Assembly (NCBI RefSeq): GCF_019048865.1
Contig: NZ_CP077604.1
Location: 4,464,001 to 4,528,000, forward strand
Source: Aquihabitans sp. G128
Lineage (GTDB): Bacteria > Actinomycetota > Acidimicrobiia > Acidimicrobiales > Iamiaceae
Length of the DNA stretch: 64,000 bases
Direction of reading: 5' to 3'
Part shown: positions 47,980-56,329 of the stretch, in pieces
Layout of the letters: every line of letters starts with the position of its first letter
Position numbering within the stretch: the stretch's first letter is position 1
Position numbers and translations under genes: made by a program
The notes under the pieces: generated by a model
The model's database searches: none
Seen by the model: the letters and a program-made list of their open reading frames with translations, nothing else
Told to the model about the DNA's origin: nothing

Positions 47980-50040
47980 GTGCGCGCCGCTCGGCCTGTC
48001 CGAGATGTCCGGTTTCGCCGGCGCGGGTGCGACGCTTGGGGTGCCTGGCAGCGCGAGGCACCGTTCGAGTGGAGGAGGAGTCGCACGCAGCCACCAGCCC
48101 GGCCCCTTGCGCCGACCGGACCGACCGAGCTGCCGGGCGCCGATGGCCTCGACCAGGCGGGCGCGCTGCCGCGCCTCCCGGCGCTCGACGGGCTCCGGGC
48201 GGTGGCCGTGGCGGCGGTGCTGGCCTTCCACGGCGGCTTCGGCTGGGCCTCCGGCGGGTACCTGGGCGTGTCGGTCTTCTTCACGTTGTCCGGCTTCCTG
48301 ATCACCCGGCTGCTCCTGGCCGAGCACGAGCGCACCGGGCGCATCGACCTCGTGCGCTTCGCCACCCGTCGAGCTCGCCGCCTGCTGCCCGCGTCCTGCG
48401 CCTGCGTGGCCGCCATCCTGCTGGCCACCCAGCTCGGGGCCTTCGACGAGGTGGCGAACCTGCGCCGGGACCTGTTCGGCGCCGTCAGCCAGCTCGCCAA
48501 CTGGGCCCAGCTGACCTCCGGTCGCAGCTACGCCGAGATCTTCGCGGCGGGCGCCTCGCCGGTGGAGCACTTCTGGTCGCTCGCCATCGAGGAGCAGTTC
48601 TACCTGGTGTGGCCCCTCGCCTTCGCCCTGGTGTGGGCCCGGCGCAGCCCGGCCGTGCGCTTGCGGCTGGCGGTCGCCGCCTTCGCCCTGCTCGCCGTGG
48701 TGCCGGCCGTCGTGGCCCGGGTCTGGAGCGCCGACGCCGCCTACCTCAGCACCCCGGCCCGCCTCGCCGAGCTGTTCGCCGGCGTGGTCCTGGCCATGGT
48801 GCTGCAGCACCGCCAGGTGCCTGCGTGGCTGGCCTGGGTGGCGCCAGCCGCCCTGGTCGTGTTCGTGGCCCTCACGGTCCTGACCCCCAGCGGGCACGGG
48901 TGGGCGTACCAGGGCGGGCTCCCGCTCTTCGCCCTGCTCTCCGCCGCGCTCGTGGCCGGCCTGCAGGTCGACGGTCCCGCGCAGCGCCTGCTCGCCCGCC
49001 GACCGCTGGTGGCCGTCGGCGCGGTCTCCTACGGCCTGTACGTCTTCCACTGGCCGATCTTCCTGCTCGCCGACGCCCACCCCCTGGGCCTGCACGGTGG
49101 CCCGCTGTTCCTCGCCAAGTGCGTCGCCAGCGGCTCCGCAGCGGTGATCTCGTACTGGCTCCTGGAGCGGCCCATCCGCCGTCGAGCCCCGCGCCCCCGC
49201 ACGACGTTCGCTCCGGCGTTCGGCGCCATCGCCGTCCTGGTCCTCGCCGCAGCTGCCATCGCGCCCGGCCCGGCGCCGGCGCTCGGCCACGTGGAGGCGA
49301 GCACGGCAGAGAAGGCCCGCATCGAGCCGTTGCCGGCGGGCGCCCCCGGGCTGGGAACGGGCCCGGTGCCGGCCCGTCCCGTGCGCATCCTCGTGGTCGG
49401 CGACTCCACCGGCGAGGTCATGGGGGCTGGGCTGGTCGAGTGGGCCGCTGCCCACCCCTCGCTCGCCCAGGTCGACGTCGAGGCCCTCCCGGCCTGCGGC
49501 CTCGTCACGGGCGGCCACTACCTCGACTTCCTCGACCAGTACCGGAAGGCGTGCGACGAGCGCCTCGAAGCCCTGCCCGGCGACTACGAGCGCCTCCACC
49601 CGGACGTGGTGGTCGTCGTGATCGCCGCCGCCGACACCTGGGACCGCCGCTGGGGCGACGGCCCCGGCCTGCGGCCGACGGACCCGACGTACCGCACCCA
49701 CATCGAGGACGGCTACCGGACCTTCTTCGACGCGGCGGTCGATGCCGACGTGCCCCACGTGGTCTGGCTGCGGCCCGCCCAGATCGGCACCGAGCCCAAG
49801 TACGCCGATCCCAGCTTCGGCGACGGCGGCCAGGCGCTCGTGCAGCGGACCGTCGAGGCTGCGGTCGAGCGGCACCCGGGACGGGTGGAGGTGCTCGACT
49901 TCCGGTCGTGGTTCGAGGGCACCGCCTACCCGCACGACCAGGCGATCCGCCCCGACGGGGTGCACCTCATCCCCGAGGTGGCCGCCCGCGTGGCCACCGA
50001 CTGGTTCGGTCCGAACCTGGTCCGCATCGCGCTGCGCTGA
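47980..50040 (+). CDS. OafA/YrhL-like acyltransferase with SGNH domain
   Basis: 686 residues. An N-terminal acyltransferase-3 domain with about ten membrane helices begins at LPALDGLRAVAVAAVLAFHG (catalytic His) and includes LGVSVFFTLSGFLITRLLLA and EHFWSLAIEEQFYLVWPLAF. The C-terminal 270 residues form an SGNH-type domain: RILVVGDSTGEVMGAGLVEW (GDS) and DGVHLIPEVAARVATDW (D-x-x-H). Such proteins O-acylate cell-surface glycans. GTG 47980 is chosen for its CGGAGGAAAG ribosome site; the 60 residues before the acyltransferase domain are basic and unfamiliar, so the start is uncertain. Confidence 0.86.
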   Translation: MRAARPVRDVRFRRRGCDAWGAWQREAPFEWRRSRTQPPARPLAPTGPTELPGADGLDQAGALPRLPALDGLRAVAVAAVLAFHGGFGWASGGYLGVSVFFTLSGFLITRLLLAEHERTGRIDLVRFATRRARRLLPASCACVAAILLATQLGAFDEVANLRRDLFGAVSQLANWAQLTSGRSYAEIFAAGASPVEHFWSLAIEEQFYLVWPLAFALVWARRSPAVRLRLAVAAFALLAVVPAVVARVWSADAAYLSTPARLAELFAGVVLAMVLQHRQVPAWLAWVAPAALVVFVALTVLTPSGHGWAYQGGLPLFALLSAALVAGLQVDGPAQRLLARRPLVAVGAVSYGLYVFHWPIFLLADAHPLGLHGGPLFLAKCVASGSAAVISYWLLERPIRRRAPRPRTTFAPAFGAIAVLVLAAAAIAPGPAPALGHVEASTAEKARIEPLPAGAPGLGTGPVPARPVRILVVGDSTGEVMGAGLVEWAAAHPSLAQVDVEALPACGLVTGGHYLDFLDQYRKACDERLEALPGDYERLHPDVVVVVIAAADTWDRRWGDGPGLRPTDPTYRTHIEDGYRTFFDAAVDADVPHVVWLRPAQIGTEPKYADPSFGDGGQALVQRTVEAAVERHPGRVEVLDFRSWFEGTAYPHDQAIRPDGVHLIPEVAARVATDWFGPNLVRIALR

Positions 50041-50090
50041 GCGCGGCAGACTGCCGGCGCTCCCACCCCCGACCCGGACGGACGTGCACC

Positions 50091-50606
50091 GTGGCGCTCC
50101 AAGGCTTCTCCCACATCGGCATCTGCGTCACCGACATCGAGCGGTCGACGCGCTTCTACACCGAGGCCCTTGGCTTCACGCAGCTGTACGGCGTCGACTT
50201 CGTGGGCGGCGAGGTGGCCGCCACGATGGAGCAGGACGGCGGGTTCCGCTCGGCGATGCTGCTGCGCGACGACGTCCGCATCGAGCTGCTGCAGTGGATC
50301 GACGTGCCGATGACGGGCACCGGCGAGCGCAAGCCCATGACCCAGCTGGGCTTCACCCACCTGTCGTTCCGCGTCGACGACATCGACGAGCTCACCGCGG
50401 CCGTGCGGGCGGCCGGGGGCGAGGTCCACGCCCACACCCTCTCGGTGCTGGGCGACCCGGCCGGCGCGGTGGCGCCCACCAAGCTGCTGTACCTGACCGA
50501 CCCGGACGGCACCCGCATCGAGCTCATGGAGAACGTGCCGGACCTCTCGCTGATGGCCCCTTCGGCTGCCGACGCCCTGGCCGCCCGCTTCGACCCGGAG
50601 GGCTAG
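50091..50606 (+). CDS. Glyoxalase/VOC superfamily protein
   Basis: 171 residues with paired VOC modules: FSHIGICVTDIERSTRFYTE begins the first (metal His) and LGFTHLSFRVDDIDELTAAV the second (metal His), then LLYLTDPDGTRIELMENVP with the metal Glu. Family members include extradiol dioxygenases, glyoxalase I and epimerases. It converges on an FAD hydroxylase with which it shares the stop tetranucleotide CTAG. If functionally linked, it could be an extradiol-type enzyme acting on the hydroxylase product; this is weak inference. Confidence 0.85.
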   Translation: MALQGFSHIGICVTDIERSTRFYTEALGFTQLYGVDFVGGEVAATMEQDGGFRSAMLLRDDVRIELLQWIDVPMTGTGERKPMTQLGFTHLSFRVDDIDELTAAVRAAGGEVHAHTLSVLGDPAGAVAPTKLLYLTDPDGTRIELMENVPDLSLMAPSAADALAARFDPEG

Positions 50607-52156
50607 CCCGGCGCCGCGAGCCGGGTGCGCAGGTCCCGCAGGAGGTCGCCCGCCTCGGCCGGGGTGGCCGCGGTGCCGTAGAGGCGGCGGTCGGGCCGTT
50701 GGAGCGCCCAGCGGCACCCGTGGTCCGCGAACCAGGCGGCGTAGCGGCCCTCGACGTCGGGCCAGGCGCCGGGGTGGTCGCCGATGGCGGCGAGCGACCC
50801 ACCGAGGCCGGCGAGCACCGAGCGGGCATCGTCGTCGAGCGCCTCGGCGTCCGGGGCGACGGTCACGAGGTGCCAGCCGGCGGGGAGCACGTCGTCGAGC
50901 AGCGCCGGGCCGCCCTCGCCGCTGCCCACGCGGGCCTGGATCGACAGGTGGCCCGCTCGCGGCGCTGCGGGGTGGAGCAGGCCAGCCGCCAAGGGGGGCT
51001 GCTCCGGCGCCTCGGCCAGCGTGCTGCCGACCGAGGCGCTCATGGCTGCGTCCCGAGCCGCGGCCTCGGCGGGGTCGGGCACGCAGATGACCTTGCCCAG
51101 CGCCATCGAGAGGTCGATCGCCGCGCGGGCGTCGGGCAAGCGCTCCTGCTCGTAGGTGTCGAGCAGCGCCTCAGGGGCCAGGCCGCGGAGGACGTGGTCG
51201 ACCTTCCACGAGAGGTTGGCGACGTCGCGCAGCCCCGAGCAGAGGCCCTGGCCCGCGAAGGGTGGCATCTGGTGGGCGGCGTCGCCGGCCAGCAGCACCC
51301 GACCGGTGCGCCACCGCTCGGCGAAGCGGGCGTTGAACGTGTACACGGCGTGGCGCTCGAGGGTGGCGTTGGCGGGGGTCACGGCCCACGGGGCGAGCAG
51401 CTCCCAGGCGCGCGCCTCGGTGCCCACGTCGGCGACGGCCTCCTCGGGGAGGCGCATGAACTCCCACCGGCGCCGGCCGGGCCCGCCCGAGACCGCGGTG
51501 GTGGGTCGCGCCGGGTCGCACACCTGGAGGTTGAGCGGGTCGAACACCCGGGGCTGGTCGAGCACCACGTCGACGATGAGCCAGTCGTAGAAGAAGCCCA
51601 GGTCGTGCACGGGCGTGTCCACCAGCGCCCGGACGGTGCTGTTGGCGCCGTCGCAGCCCACCACGTAGCGCGCCCGGACCTCGACCGCGGCTCCCTGGGG
51701 GTCGGTGCCGTGCACCACCGCTGCGGTGGCGTCCTGCTCCAGGCCCGTGACCTCGACGCCCCGTCGCAGCTCGATGGTCGGGAGCTCGGCCGCCCGACGG
51801 TGCAGGAGCGCCTCCAAGGTCGGCTGGTTGAACATCGACGACTCGGGCCAGCCCGAGGTGCCGGCGCCGATGCGGCCGAAGCGCAGCAACGTGGTGCCCG
51901 CGCCGTTGCGCCACTCGTAGACCTCGGCCGCCTCGCTGGCGGCCCGCAGGTCGGCCCCGATGCGGCAGCCCTGGAGGATGCGGCCGACCTCGTGGTCGAA
52001 GTGCACGGCACGGGGGAGGGGATAGGGCTGGAGCCAGCGCTCGAGCACCACCACGCGGTGGCCCTGCTGGGCCAGCAGGATCGCCAGCACGGCGCCCACC
52101 GGTCCCCAGCCCACGATGGCGACGTCGGTCTCGATCGGTCCCTGCGGCTCCGCCAC
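50603..52156 (-). CDS. FAD-dependent aromatic hydroxylase (MhpA-like)
   Basis: 517 residues. VAIVGWGPVGAVLAILLAQQ is the FAD-binding Rossmann loop, VVGCDGANSTVRALV the DG motif and GRVLLAGDAAHQMPPFAGQG the GD motif of group-A flavoprotein hydroxylases. The C-terminal thioredoxin-like domain is present. Relatives hydroxylate 3-(3-hydroxyphenyl)propionate, resorcinol or polyketides using NAD(P)H and oxygen. GTG at 52156; a 14-bp perfect palindrome lies about 62 bp upstream, next to a TAGGGT -10-like sequence. Confidence 0.88.
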   Translation of the reverse strand: MAEPQGPIETDVAIVGWGPVGAVLAILLAQQGHRVVVLERWLQPYPLPRAVHFDHEVGRILQGCRIGADLRAASEAAEVYEWRNGAGTTLLRFGRIGAGTSGWPESSMFNQPTLEALLHRRAAELPTIELRRGVEVTGLEQDATAAVVHGTDPQGAAVEVRARYVVGCDGANSTVRALVDTPVHDLGFFYDWLIVDVVLDQPRVFDPLNLQVCDPARPTTAVSGGPGRRRWEFMRLPEEAVADVGTEARAWELLAPWAVTPANATLERHAVYTFNARFAERWRTGRVLLAGDAAHQMPPFAGQGLCSGLRDVANLSWKVDHVLRGLAPEALLDTYEQERLPDARAAIDLSMALGKVICVPDPAEAAARDAAMSASVGSTLAEAPEQPPLAAGLLHPAAPRAGHLSIQARVGSGEGGPALLDDVLPAGWHLVTVAPDAEALDDDARSVLAGLGGSLAAIGDHPGAWPDVEGRYAAWFADHGCRWALQRPDRRLYGTAATPAEAGDLLRDLRTRLAAPG

Positions 52157-52217
52157 GCTCGTCGGCCCCCGTGCTCGCTGCGGTGTGGTGCGCCGCCAAC
52201 CCTACGTTCCAACGAAT

Positions 52218-52231
52218 GCTGTTGCAACAGC
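52218..52231. promoter_or_regulatory. Perfect palindrome GCTGTTGCAACAGC upstream of FAD hydroxylase
   Basis: Fourteen bases, perfectly self-complementary, in an AT-richer patch. On the minus strand it is followed 13 nt later by TAGGGT, a candidate -10, so it sits around -35. Typical place for a TetR/GntR/IclR-type operator; the regulator is unknown. Confidence 0.55.
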
Positions 52232-52284
52232 TACTTCCGTCGACGCCACCTCCCCCCGCCCACTCGCCACACCCCCTCCCCCCC

Positions 52285-52343
52285 CGCCGAACTTGTGGGC
52301 CCACGCTGCCGTTTCCGGCGCTCTCAGCCCACAAGTTGCGTCG
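52285..52343. repeat. Nested inverted repeat, copy 1 of a tandem pair
   Basis: AACTTGTGGGC (52290-52300) and GCCCACAAGTT (52327-52337) pair perfectly over 11 bp; inside lies GCCG-TTTC-CGGC. A near-identical copy follows 74 bp later. No gene is present between the FAD hydroxylase and the iron-permease-like gene. Confidence 0.78.
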
Positions 52344-52357
52344 ATCGTGGCCACCCC

Positions 52358-52417
52358 CGCCGAACTTGTGGGCCCACGCTGCCGTTTCCGGCGCCCTCGG
52401 CCCACAAGTTGCGTCGG
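52358..52417. repeat. Nested inverted repeat, copy 2 of a tandem pair
   Basis: Same sequence as copy 1 with two or three changes; AACTTGTGGGCC (52364-52375) pairs with GGCCCACAAGTT (52399-52410) over 12 bp, with the inner GCCG/CGGC stem retained. The change from TCA to TCG extends the outer stem by one pair, a compensatory-looking difference. Confidence 0.78.
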
Positions 52418-52453
52418 GTGGGCGACGGCGTGGGCCTCGTGGCGACCCGGGGC

Positions 52454-52843
52454 TCAGGCGTCGGTGGGGTGGTGCTCGTCCTGATCGTCGTGGTCGGGGC
52501 GGGCGCGGTCCTCGTAGTGCTCGCTGAGGACGGCCAGGTCCTCGTCGCCCAGGTGGCCGGCGCGGATGATGCGGGCGTCGGGCTCCTCGAGGGCGAGCAG
52601 CAGCTCGTTGAGCTTGAGCTGGGTGGCCTTCGAGTCGCGGTTCTGGGCGTGCTGGAGCACGATGACCATGAGCAGGGTCAGGATCGGGACGCCGCAGGTG
52701 ACGCTGAGCTCCCAGCTGCGGGTGGGGCCGAAGGTCAGCCCATCGGCCCCCCACAGCACCACGGCGCCCAGCACGAGCGCGAAGAACCCCTTGGTGCCGG
52801 ACTGGCGGGTGAGGTTGTGGCTGAAGCGGTTCCAACGATCCAT
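52454..52843 (-). CDS. Low-affinity iron permease-like membrane protein
   Basis: 129 residues with two membrane segments: GFFALVLGAVVLWGADGLTF and LSVTCGVPILTLLMVIVLQH, followed by QNRDSKATQLKLNELLLALE. This layout matches the bacterial low-affinity iron permease family (two to four helices with the RDSKA...KLDEL helix). The C-terminus is acidic/His-rich (RARPDHDDQDEHHPTDA), which could bind metal. ATG 52843 has GGGTACGTG with TA 12 nt upstream and no ribosome site. Confidence 0.75.
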   Translation of the reverse strand: MDRWNRFSHNLTRQSGTKGFFALVLGAVVLWGADGLTFGPTRSWELSVTCGVPILTLLMVIVLQHAQNRDSKATQLKLNELLLALEEPDARIIRAGHLGDEDLAVLSEHYEDRARPDHDDQDEHHPTDA

Positions 52844-52849
52844 GGTTGC

Positions 52850-52858
52850 CACGTACCC
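52850..52858 (-). promoter_or_regulatory. GGGTACGTG, putative leaderless -10 element
   Basis: The T of TACGTG lies 12 nt before the ATG of the permease-like gene. Confidence 0.45.
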
Positions 52859-52864
52859 ACCGGC

Positions 52865-53062
52865 TCAGAGTCCGGTCGGCGTCGTGCCGAAGTGCCGCAT
52901 CCACACCTCGATGAACCGGTGGTCGTCGATGGGCTGGTCGTCGAGGCAGGGGTGCTCGCGGTGCTCGATCTCGGTCGGGCCCAGTTCGAAGGTGACCGCG
53001 GTCCAGGTCAGGTCGCCATCGCTCGTGTGGAGGGGACCGTGGTGGGTGCGGGTCGTGGACAC
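52865..53062 (-). CDS. Small hypothetical protein, 65 residues
   Basis: Reads STTRTHHGPLHTSDGDLTWT, then AVTFELGPTEIEHREHPCLD and HRFIEVWMRHFGTTPTGL. Soluble, with several His and one Cys. It stops 22 bp before the permease-like gene, so they could share a transcript. GTG start without a clear ribosome site. No family recognised. Confidence 0.5.
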   Translation of the reverse strand: MSTTRTHHGPLHTSDGDLTWTAVTFELGPTEIEHREHPCLDDQPIDDHRFIEVWMRHFGTTPTGL

Positions 53063-53158
53063 GCCCCGGACCTGTCCGCCTACGGCGGGCGGGCGAACCG
53101 TCGACCGGGTGATCTCACGAGAAGTGGTGCGAGCGATGCCCTGGGGTTGGCGCCTCGC

Positions 53159-53311
53159 TCAGGCGCGGCGAGCGCTCAACGCCGCCCGACCCAGGAAGCC
53201 GGCCGCCACGATGAGGGCCACGGCGATGAGCGCCAGCCAGAGCAGCCCCTTCAGGACGGCACCGAGGCCGAAGATCAGGGCGAGGACGAGGAGGACGACG
53301 ATGACGGCCAT
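53159..53311 (-). CDS. Very small hydrophobic membrane protein, 50 residues
   Basis: Almost entirely hydrophobic: MAVIVVLLVLALIFGLGAVL, then KGLLWLALIAVALIVAAGFL and a short basic end GRAALSARRA. Two membrane helices with one Lys between them. Similar tiny hydrophobic proteins are common in actinomycetes and often stress-induced, without known role. GGGTAGCCA lies 13 nt before the ATG, supporting expression from a leaderless transcript. Confidence 0.7.
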   Translation of the reverse strand: MAVIVVLLVLALIFGLGAVLKGLLWLALIAVALIVAAGFLGRAALSARRA

Positions 53312-53318
53312 GAACGCG

Positions 53319-53327
53319 TGGCTACCC
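53319..53327 (-). promoter_or_regulatory. GGGTAGCCA, putative leaderless -10 element
   Basis: The T is 13 nt before the ATG of the 50-residue hydrophobic protein gene. Confidence 0.42.
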
Positions 53328-53426
53328 AACCGGCCCGGACGTCATGACGACGTCAGGTCGGCCGTGCGCGACGGTGGCAGCCCCAGCCGAGAGGTGCCGC
53401 CGGGCCGGGCGTAGAAGAGTGGGGGC

Positions 53427-54977
53427 ATGGGCGAGGAGGGGGACGGGCGGGTCGCAGGCGTCGATCGGGACTGGCTCGGGCGGGTCCTCGACACCGTCCG
53501 TGAGCTCGGCGGCCTCACCGACCTCGCGCCCACGCTCGACGCGGTGGTGCGGGGCGTATGCGACGTCGGCGGGTTCGGCTCGGCGGCCATCAACGTGACC
53601 GACGCCGACGGCTCGGTGGTGGTGCGAGCGGTGTGCGGTGGCGCCGAGTCGCTGCTCGGCGAGCAGGCCTCCCTCGACACCTGGCTCGACCTGTTGGACC
53701 ACGCCAGCCGCTGGCGGGACCTGCGCTACTACCGCCACGACCACGACCAGAGCCGGGTGGCCCAGCTCGCCACCTGGGACCCGCCCCGCCACGAGGCCGC
53801 CGACGGCGCGGTCGCCGACGGCCCCACCGACCCCTGGCACCCCGAGGACCTGCTGCTGGCGCCCATGTGGGCGCCGGACGGCTCGCTGATCGGCGTGGTC
53901 AGCGTCGACGAGCCCGCAGGCCGGCGGTTCCCGGGCCCGGAGCAGCTCACCATCCTCGGGCTCCTGGCGGCCCAGGCCGGGCGGGCGATCAGCGCCGCGG
54001 CCCGCGAGGCGAGCAGCGACGACCGGGCATCGCTCTTCGGCGCCGCCTTCGAGTGCGCAGCCACGGGGATGGCCATCGTCGGCTCGGACCTGGAGGTGGT
54101 GGCCCTGAACGACGCAGGGCGGGCGCTCCTCGGGGTGGCGGCAGCGGGCGACCTCGTGGGCGAGCCCTTCGCGGGCCTCGTCGACGGGCGCGACGCCGAG
54201 GAGGTCGAAGGGGCGTGCCGGGACGCCCTCCGGTCGAGCCACCTGCGGCCCACCGTCGAGTGCCGGCTGCCGAGCGGCCCCGGCGAGAGCCGCTGGGTCC
54301 GCGCTCGGGTGGCCCGGGTGGACAGCACCCTGCACCGGGCCCGGCTGGTGCTGAACCTCGAGGACGTCACCGACTCCCGCCGGGCCATGGCCGAGCTGCA
54401 GCACCAGGCCAACCACGACATGCTGACCGGCCTGCCGAACCGGCGGCTCGCCTACGACCTGCTCGACCAGCAGCTGGCCTCGGTGCCGGCCGACCGGGCG
54501 GTGGTCGTGCTGGCCTGCGACCTGGACGGCTTCAAGGCCGTGAACGACCGCCTGGGCCACGCCACCGGCGACGAGCTCCTCGTGCAGGTGAGCCGTCGCC
54601 TCACCAACGCCCTGTCCGACGGCGACGTCCTCGCCCGGATGGGCGGTGACGAGTTCGTGGTGGTGTCGACCGTGCACCGCGACCGCGACGGCGTCGGCGA
54701 GCAGCTCGCCCAGCGCTGCATCGACCGGATCCGCGCGCCGTTCGCCCTCACGGCCGCCACGTGCAGCGTGACCCTCAGCGTCGGCGTGGCCACCAGCGAC
54801 CACGCGTCCGACCTGGACGCCGCCGGGCTCATCGACCAGGCGGACCAGGCCCTCTACGGCGCCAAGGCCGCCGGCCGCGACCGCTGGGCCGCCCACCCGG
54901 CCTCGCCCGCTCGGGCCGGGCGGCCGGCCGCCCCGGACGCCGGCGCTCAGCCCCGGCGGGCCAGGTACTTGGCGTAG
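53427..54977 (+). CDS. GAF-PAS-GGDEF diguanylate cyclase
   Basis: 516 residues. GAF at about 20-185 (GVCDVGGFGSAAINVTDADG), PAS at 205-320 (CAATGMAIVGSDLEVVALND), and GGDEF at 335-490 with NHDMLTGLPNRRLAYDLLDQ, LACDLDGFKAVNDRLGHATG and the intact active site VLARMGGDEFVVV. The RxxD inhibitory site is not present before GGDEF (LSDGD instead), so product inhibition may be weak. It would make cyclic di-GMP from GTP. There is no membrane segment. The 3' end overlaps the convergent acyl-CoA dehydrogenase by 31 bp. Confidence 0.92.
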   Translation: MGEEGDGRVAGVDRDWLGRVLDTVRELGGLTDLAPTLDAVVRGVCDVGGFGSAAINVTDADGSVVVRAVCGGAESLLGEQASLDTWLDLLDHASRWRDLRYYRHDHDQSRVAQLATWDPPRHEAADGAVADGPTDPWHPEDLLLAPMWAPDGSLIGVVSVDEPAGRRFPGPEQLTILGLLAAQAGRAISAAAREASSDDRASLFGAAFECAATGMAIVGSDLEVVALNDAGRALLGVAAAGDLVGEPFAGLVDGRDAEEVEGACRDALRSSHLRPTVECRLPSGPGESRWVRARVARVDSTLHRARLVLNLEDVTDSRRAMAELQHQANHDMLTGLPNRRLAYDLLDQQLASVPADRAVVVLACDLDGFKAVNDRLGHATGDELLVQVSRRLTNALSDGDVLARMGGDEFVVVSTVHRDRDGVGEQLAQRCIDRIRAPFALTAATCSVTLSVGVATSDHASDLDAAGLIDQADQALYGAKAAGRDRWAAHPASPARAGRPAAPDAGAQPRRARYLA

Positions 54978-56229
54978 CCGTCGGCCATCTCGCGCAGCTG
55001 CGGGTCGGCCTGGAACCGGGGCTCGAACTTCGCTCGGGCCGCCTCGCGCTTGGCGGGGAAGTACTCGGTGGGCCAGTAGCCCTCGTGGGGGCGGTAGCCC
55101 TTGAGGACGTTGCGGGCGACGGTGGACTTGTGGACCTCGTCCACGCCGTCGGCGATGCCCATGGTCGGGGCCCCGGCGTACATGGCCTGCAGGGGCGTGA
55201 GGTTGGTGGTGCCCAGCGACCCCAGGATGTGCAGGGCGTTGAACGAGACCTCGCGCAGCACCTTGGCCATGGAGTACTTCACCGCCGCGATGTCGGTGCG
55301 GGTCTCCTGGGTGCTGGTGTTGTCGATCTTCCACGCCGTCTCCAGCATGAAGAGCCGGAGCATGCGGATCTGGGCGTAGGAGTCGGCGATCTTCTCCTGG
55401 ACCATCTGGTGCTCGGCGATGGTCTTGCCGTGCGACTCGCGGCTGAGGGCCCGCTCGCACATCATGTCGAAGGCCAGCTGGCACTGGGCGATGGTGCGCA
55501 TGGCGTGGTGGATCCGCCCGCCGCCGAGGCGCCGCTGGGCCAGCACCTTGGCGCCGTCTTCCGGGCCGAGCAGGTGGTCGAGGGGGGACGCGCACCTCGT
55601 CGTAGACGATGTGGTTGTGGTTGCGGGGCTCGGGCTGGATGTGCACGCCGGGGGGTCTCGCGCGGCACCACGAACATGCCGTTGGTGCACATCACGAAGA
55701 GGATGTCGGCCACCCGGCCGGCGCTGGTGAACCACTTCTCGCCGGTGATGACCCACTCCTCGCCGTCGCGGACGGCGTGGGTGCGGAACAGGTTCGGGTC
55801 CGAGCCGCCCTGGGGCTCGGTCATGGAGTAGGCCGAGAAGATCTCCTGGTTGAGCAGCGGCGTCAGCCAGCGGGCCTTCTGCTCCTCGGTGCCGTAGGCG
55901 GCCAGCATCTCCATGTTCCCGGTGTCGGGCGCCGCGGTGCCGAAGATCTGCGGGGCCGACGGGTAGCGGCCCAGGATCTCGTTGAGCAGGCCCAGCTTGA
56001 GCTGGCCGAAGCCGGGGCCGCCGAGGTCCTCGTCCAGGAACAGCGCCCACAGGCCCTGGGCCTTGACCTGGTCCTGGAGCTCCTTGACGAGGGCCTTGAT
56101 CTTGGGGTCCTTCGAGCGCACGGCGTACGGGAAGACGTACTCCAGCGGCTCGACCTCCTCGGCGCAGAAGCGCGCCACCCAGTCGAGCTTCTCCTGGAAC
56201 TCGGGCTCGGTCGAGAAGTCCCACGTCAT
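54947..56229 (-). CDS. Acyl-CoA dehydrogenase, two frameshifts
   Basis: About 426 residues. FSTEPEFQEKLDWVARFCAE begins the N-terminal helical domain; YSMTEPQGGSDPNLFRTHAV and EEWVITGEKWFTSAGRVADI form the FAD/substrate part; the C-terminal domain has GRIHHAMRTIAQCQLAFDMM and the DGVDEVHKSTVARNVLKGYR end. Two G6 runs, at 55582-55587 and 55650-55655, each carry one base too many; with both corrected the middle reads HIQPEPRNHNHIVYDEVRVP then LDHLLGPEDGAK. Expected to oxidise an acyl-CoA with FAD. Confidence 0.86.
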
Positions 56230-56329
56230 GGCTTGGCCCCTTGGTCCGACGGCGCGGCCCCGTGCCGCCCGCGAAGGCGGACCCTAGGCGTCGACCGGCC
56301 GACGGTGGCGGTGGCGGTGGCGGGCACCG

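Noticed and set aside
47896-47980. ATG 47896 as start of the acyltransferase
   Set aside because: It overlaps the start codon of the divergent secreted-protein gene. GTG 47980 has a clear ribosome site.
49742-53347. A 1201-codon open frame on the plus strand
   Set aside because: It runs across the convergent VOC and FAD hydroxylase genes in the wrong frame or strand; composition is Arg/Pro/Gly-rich shadow text.
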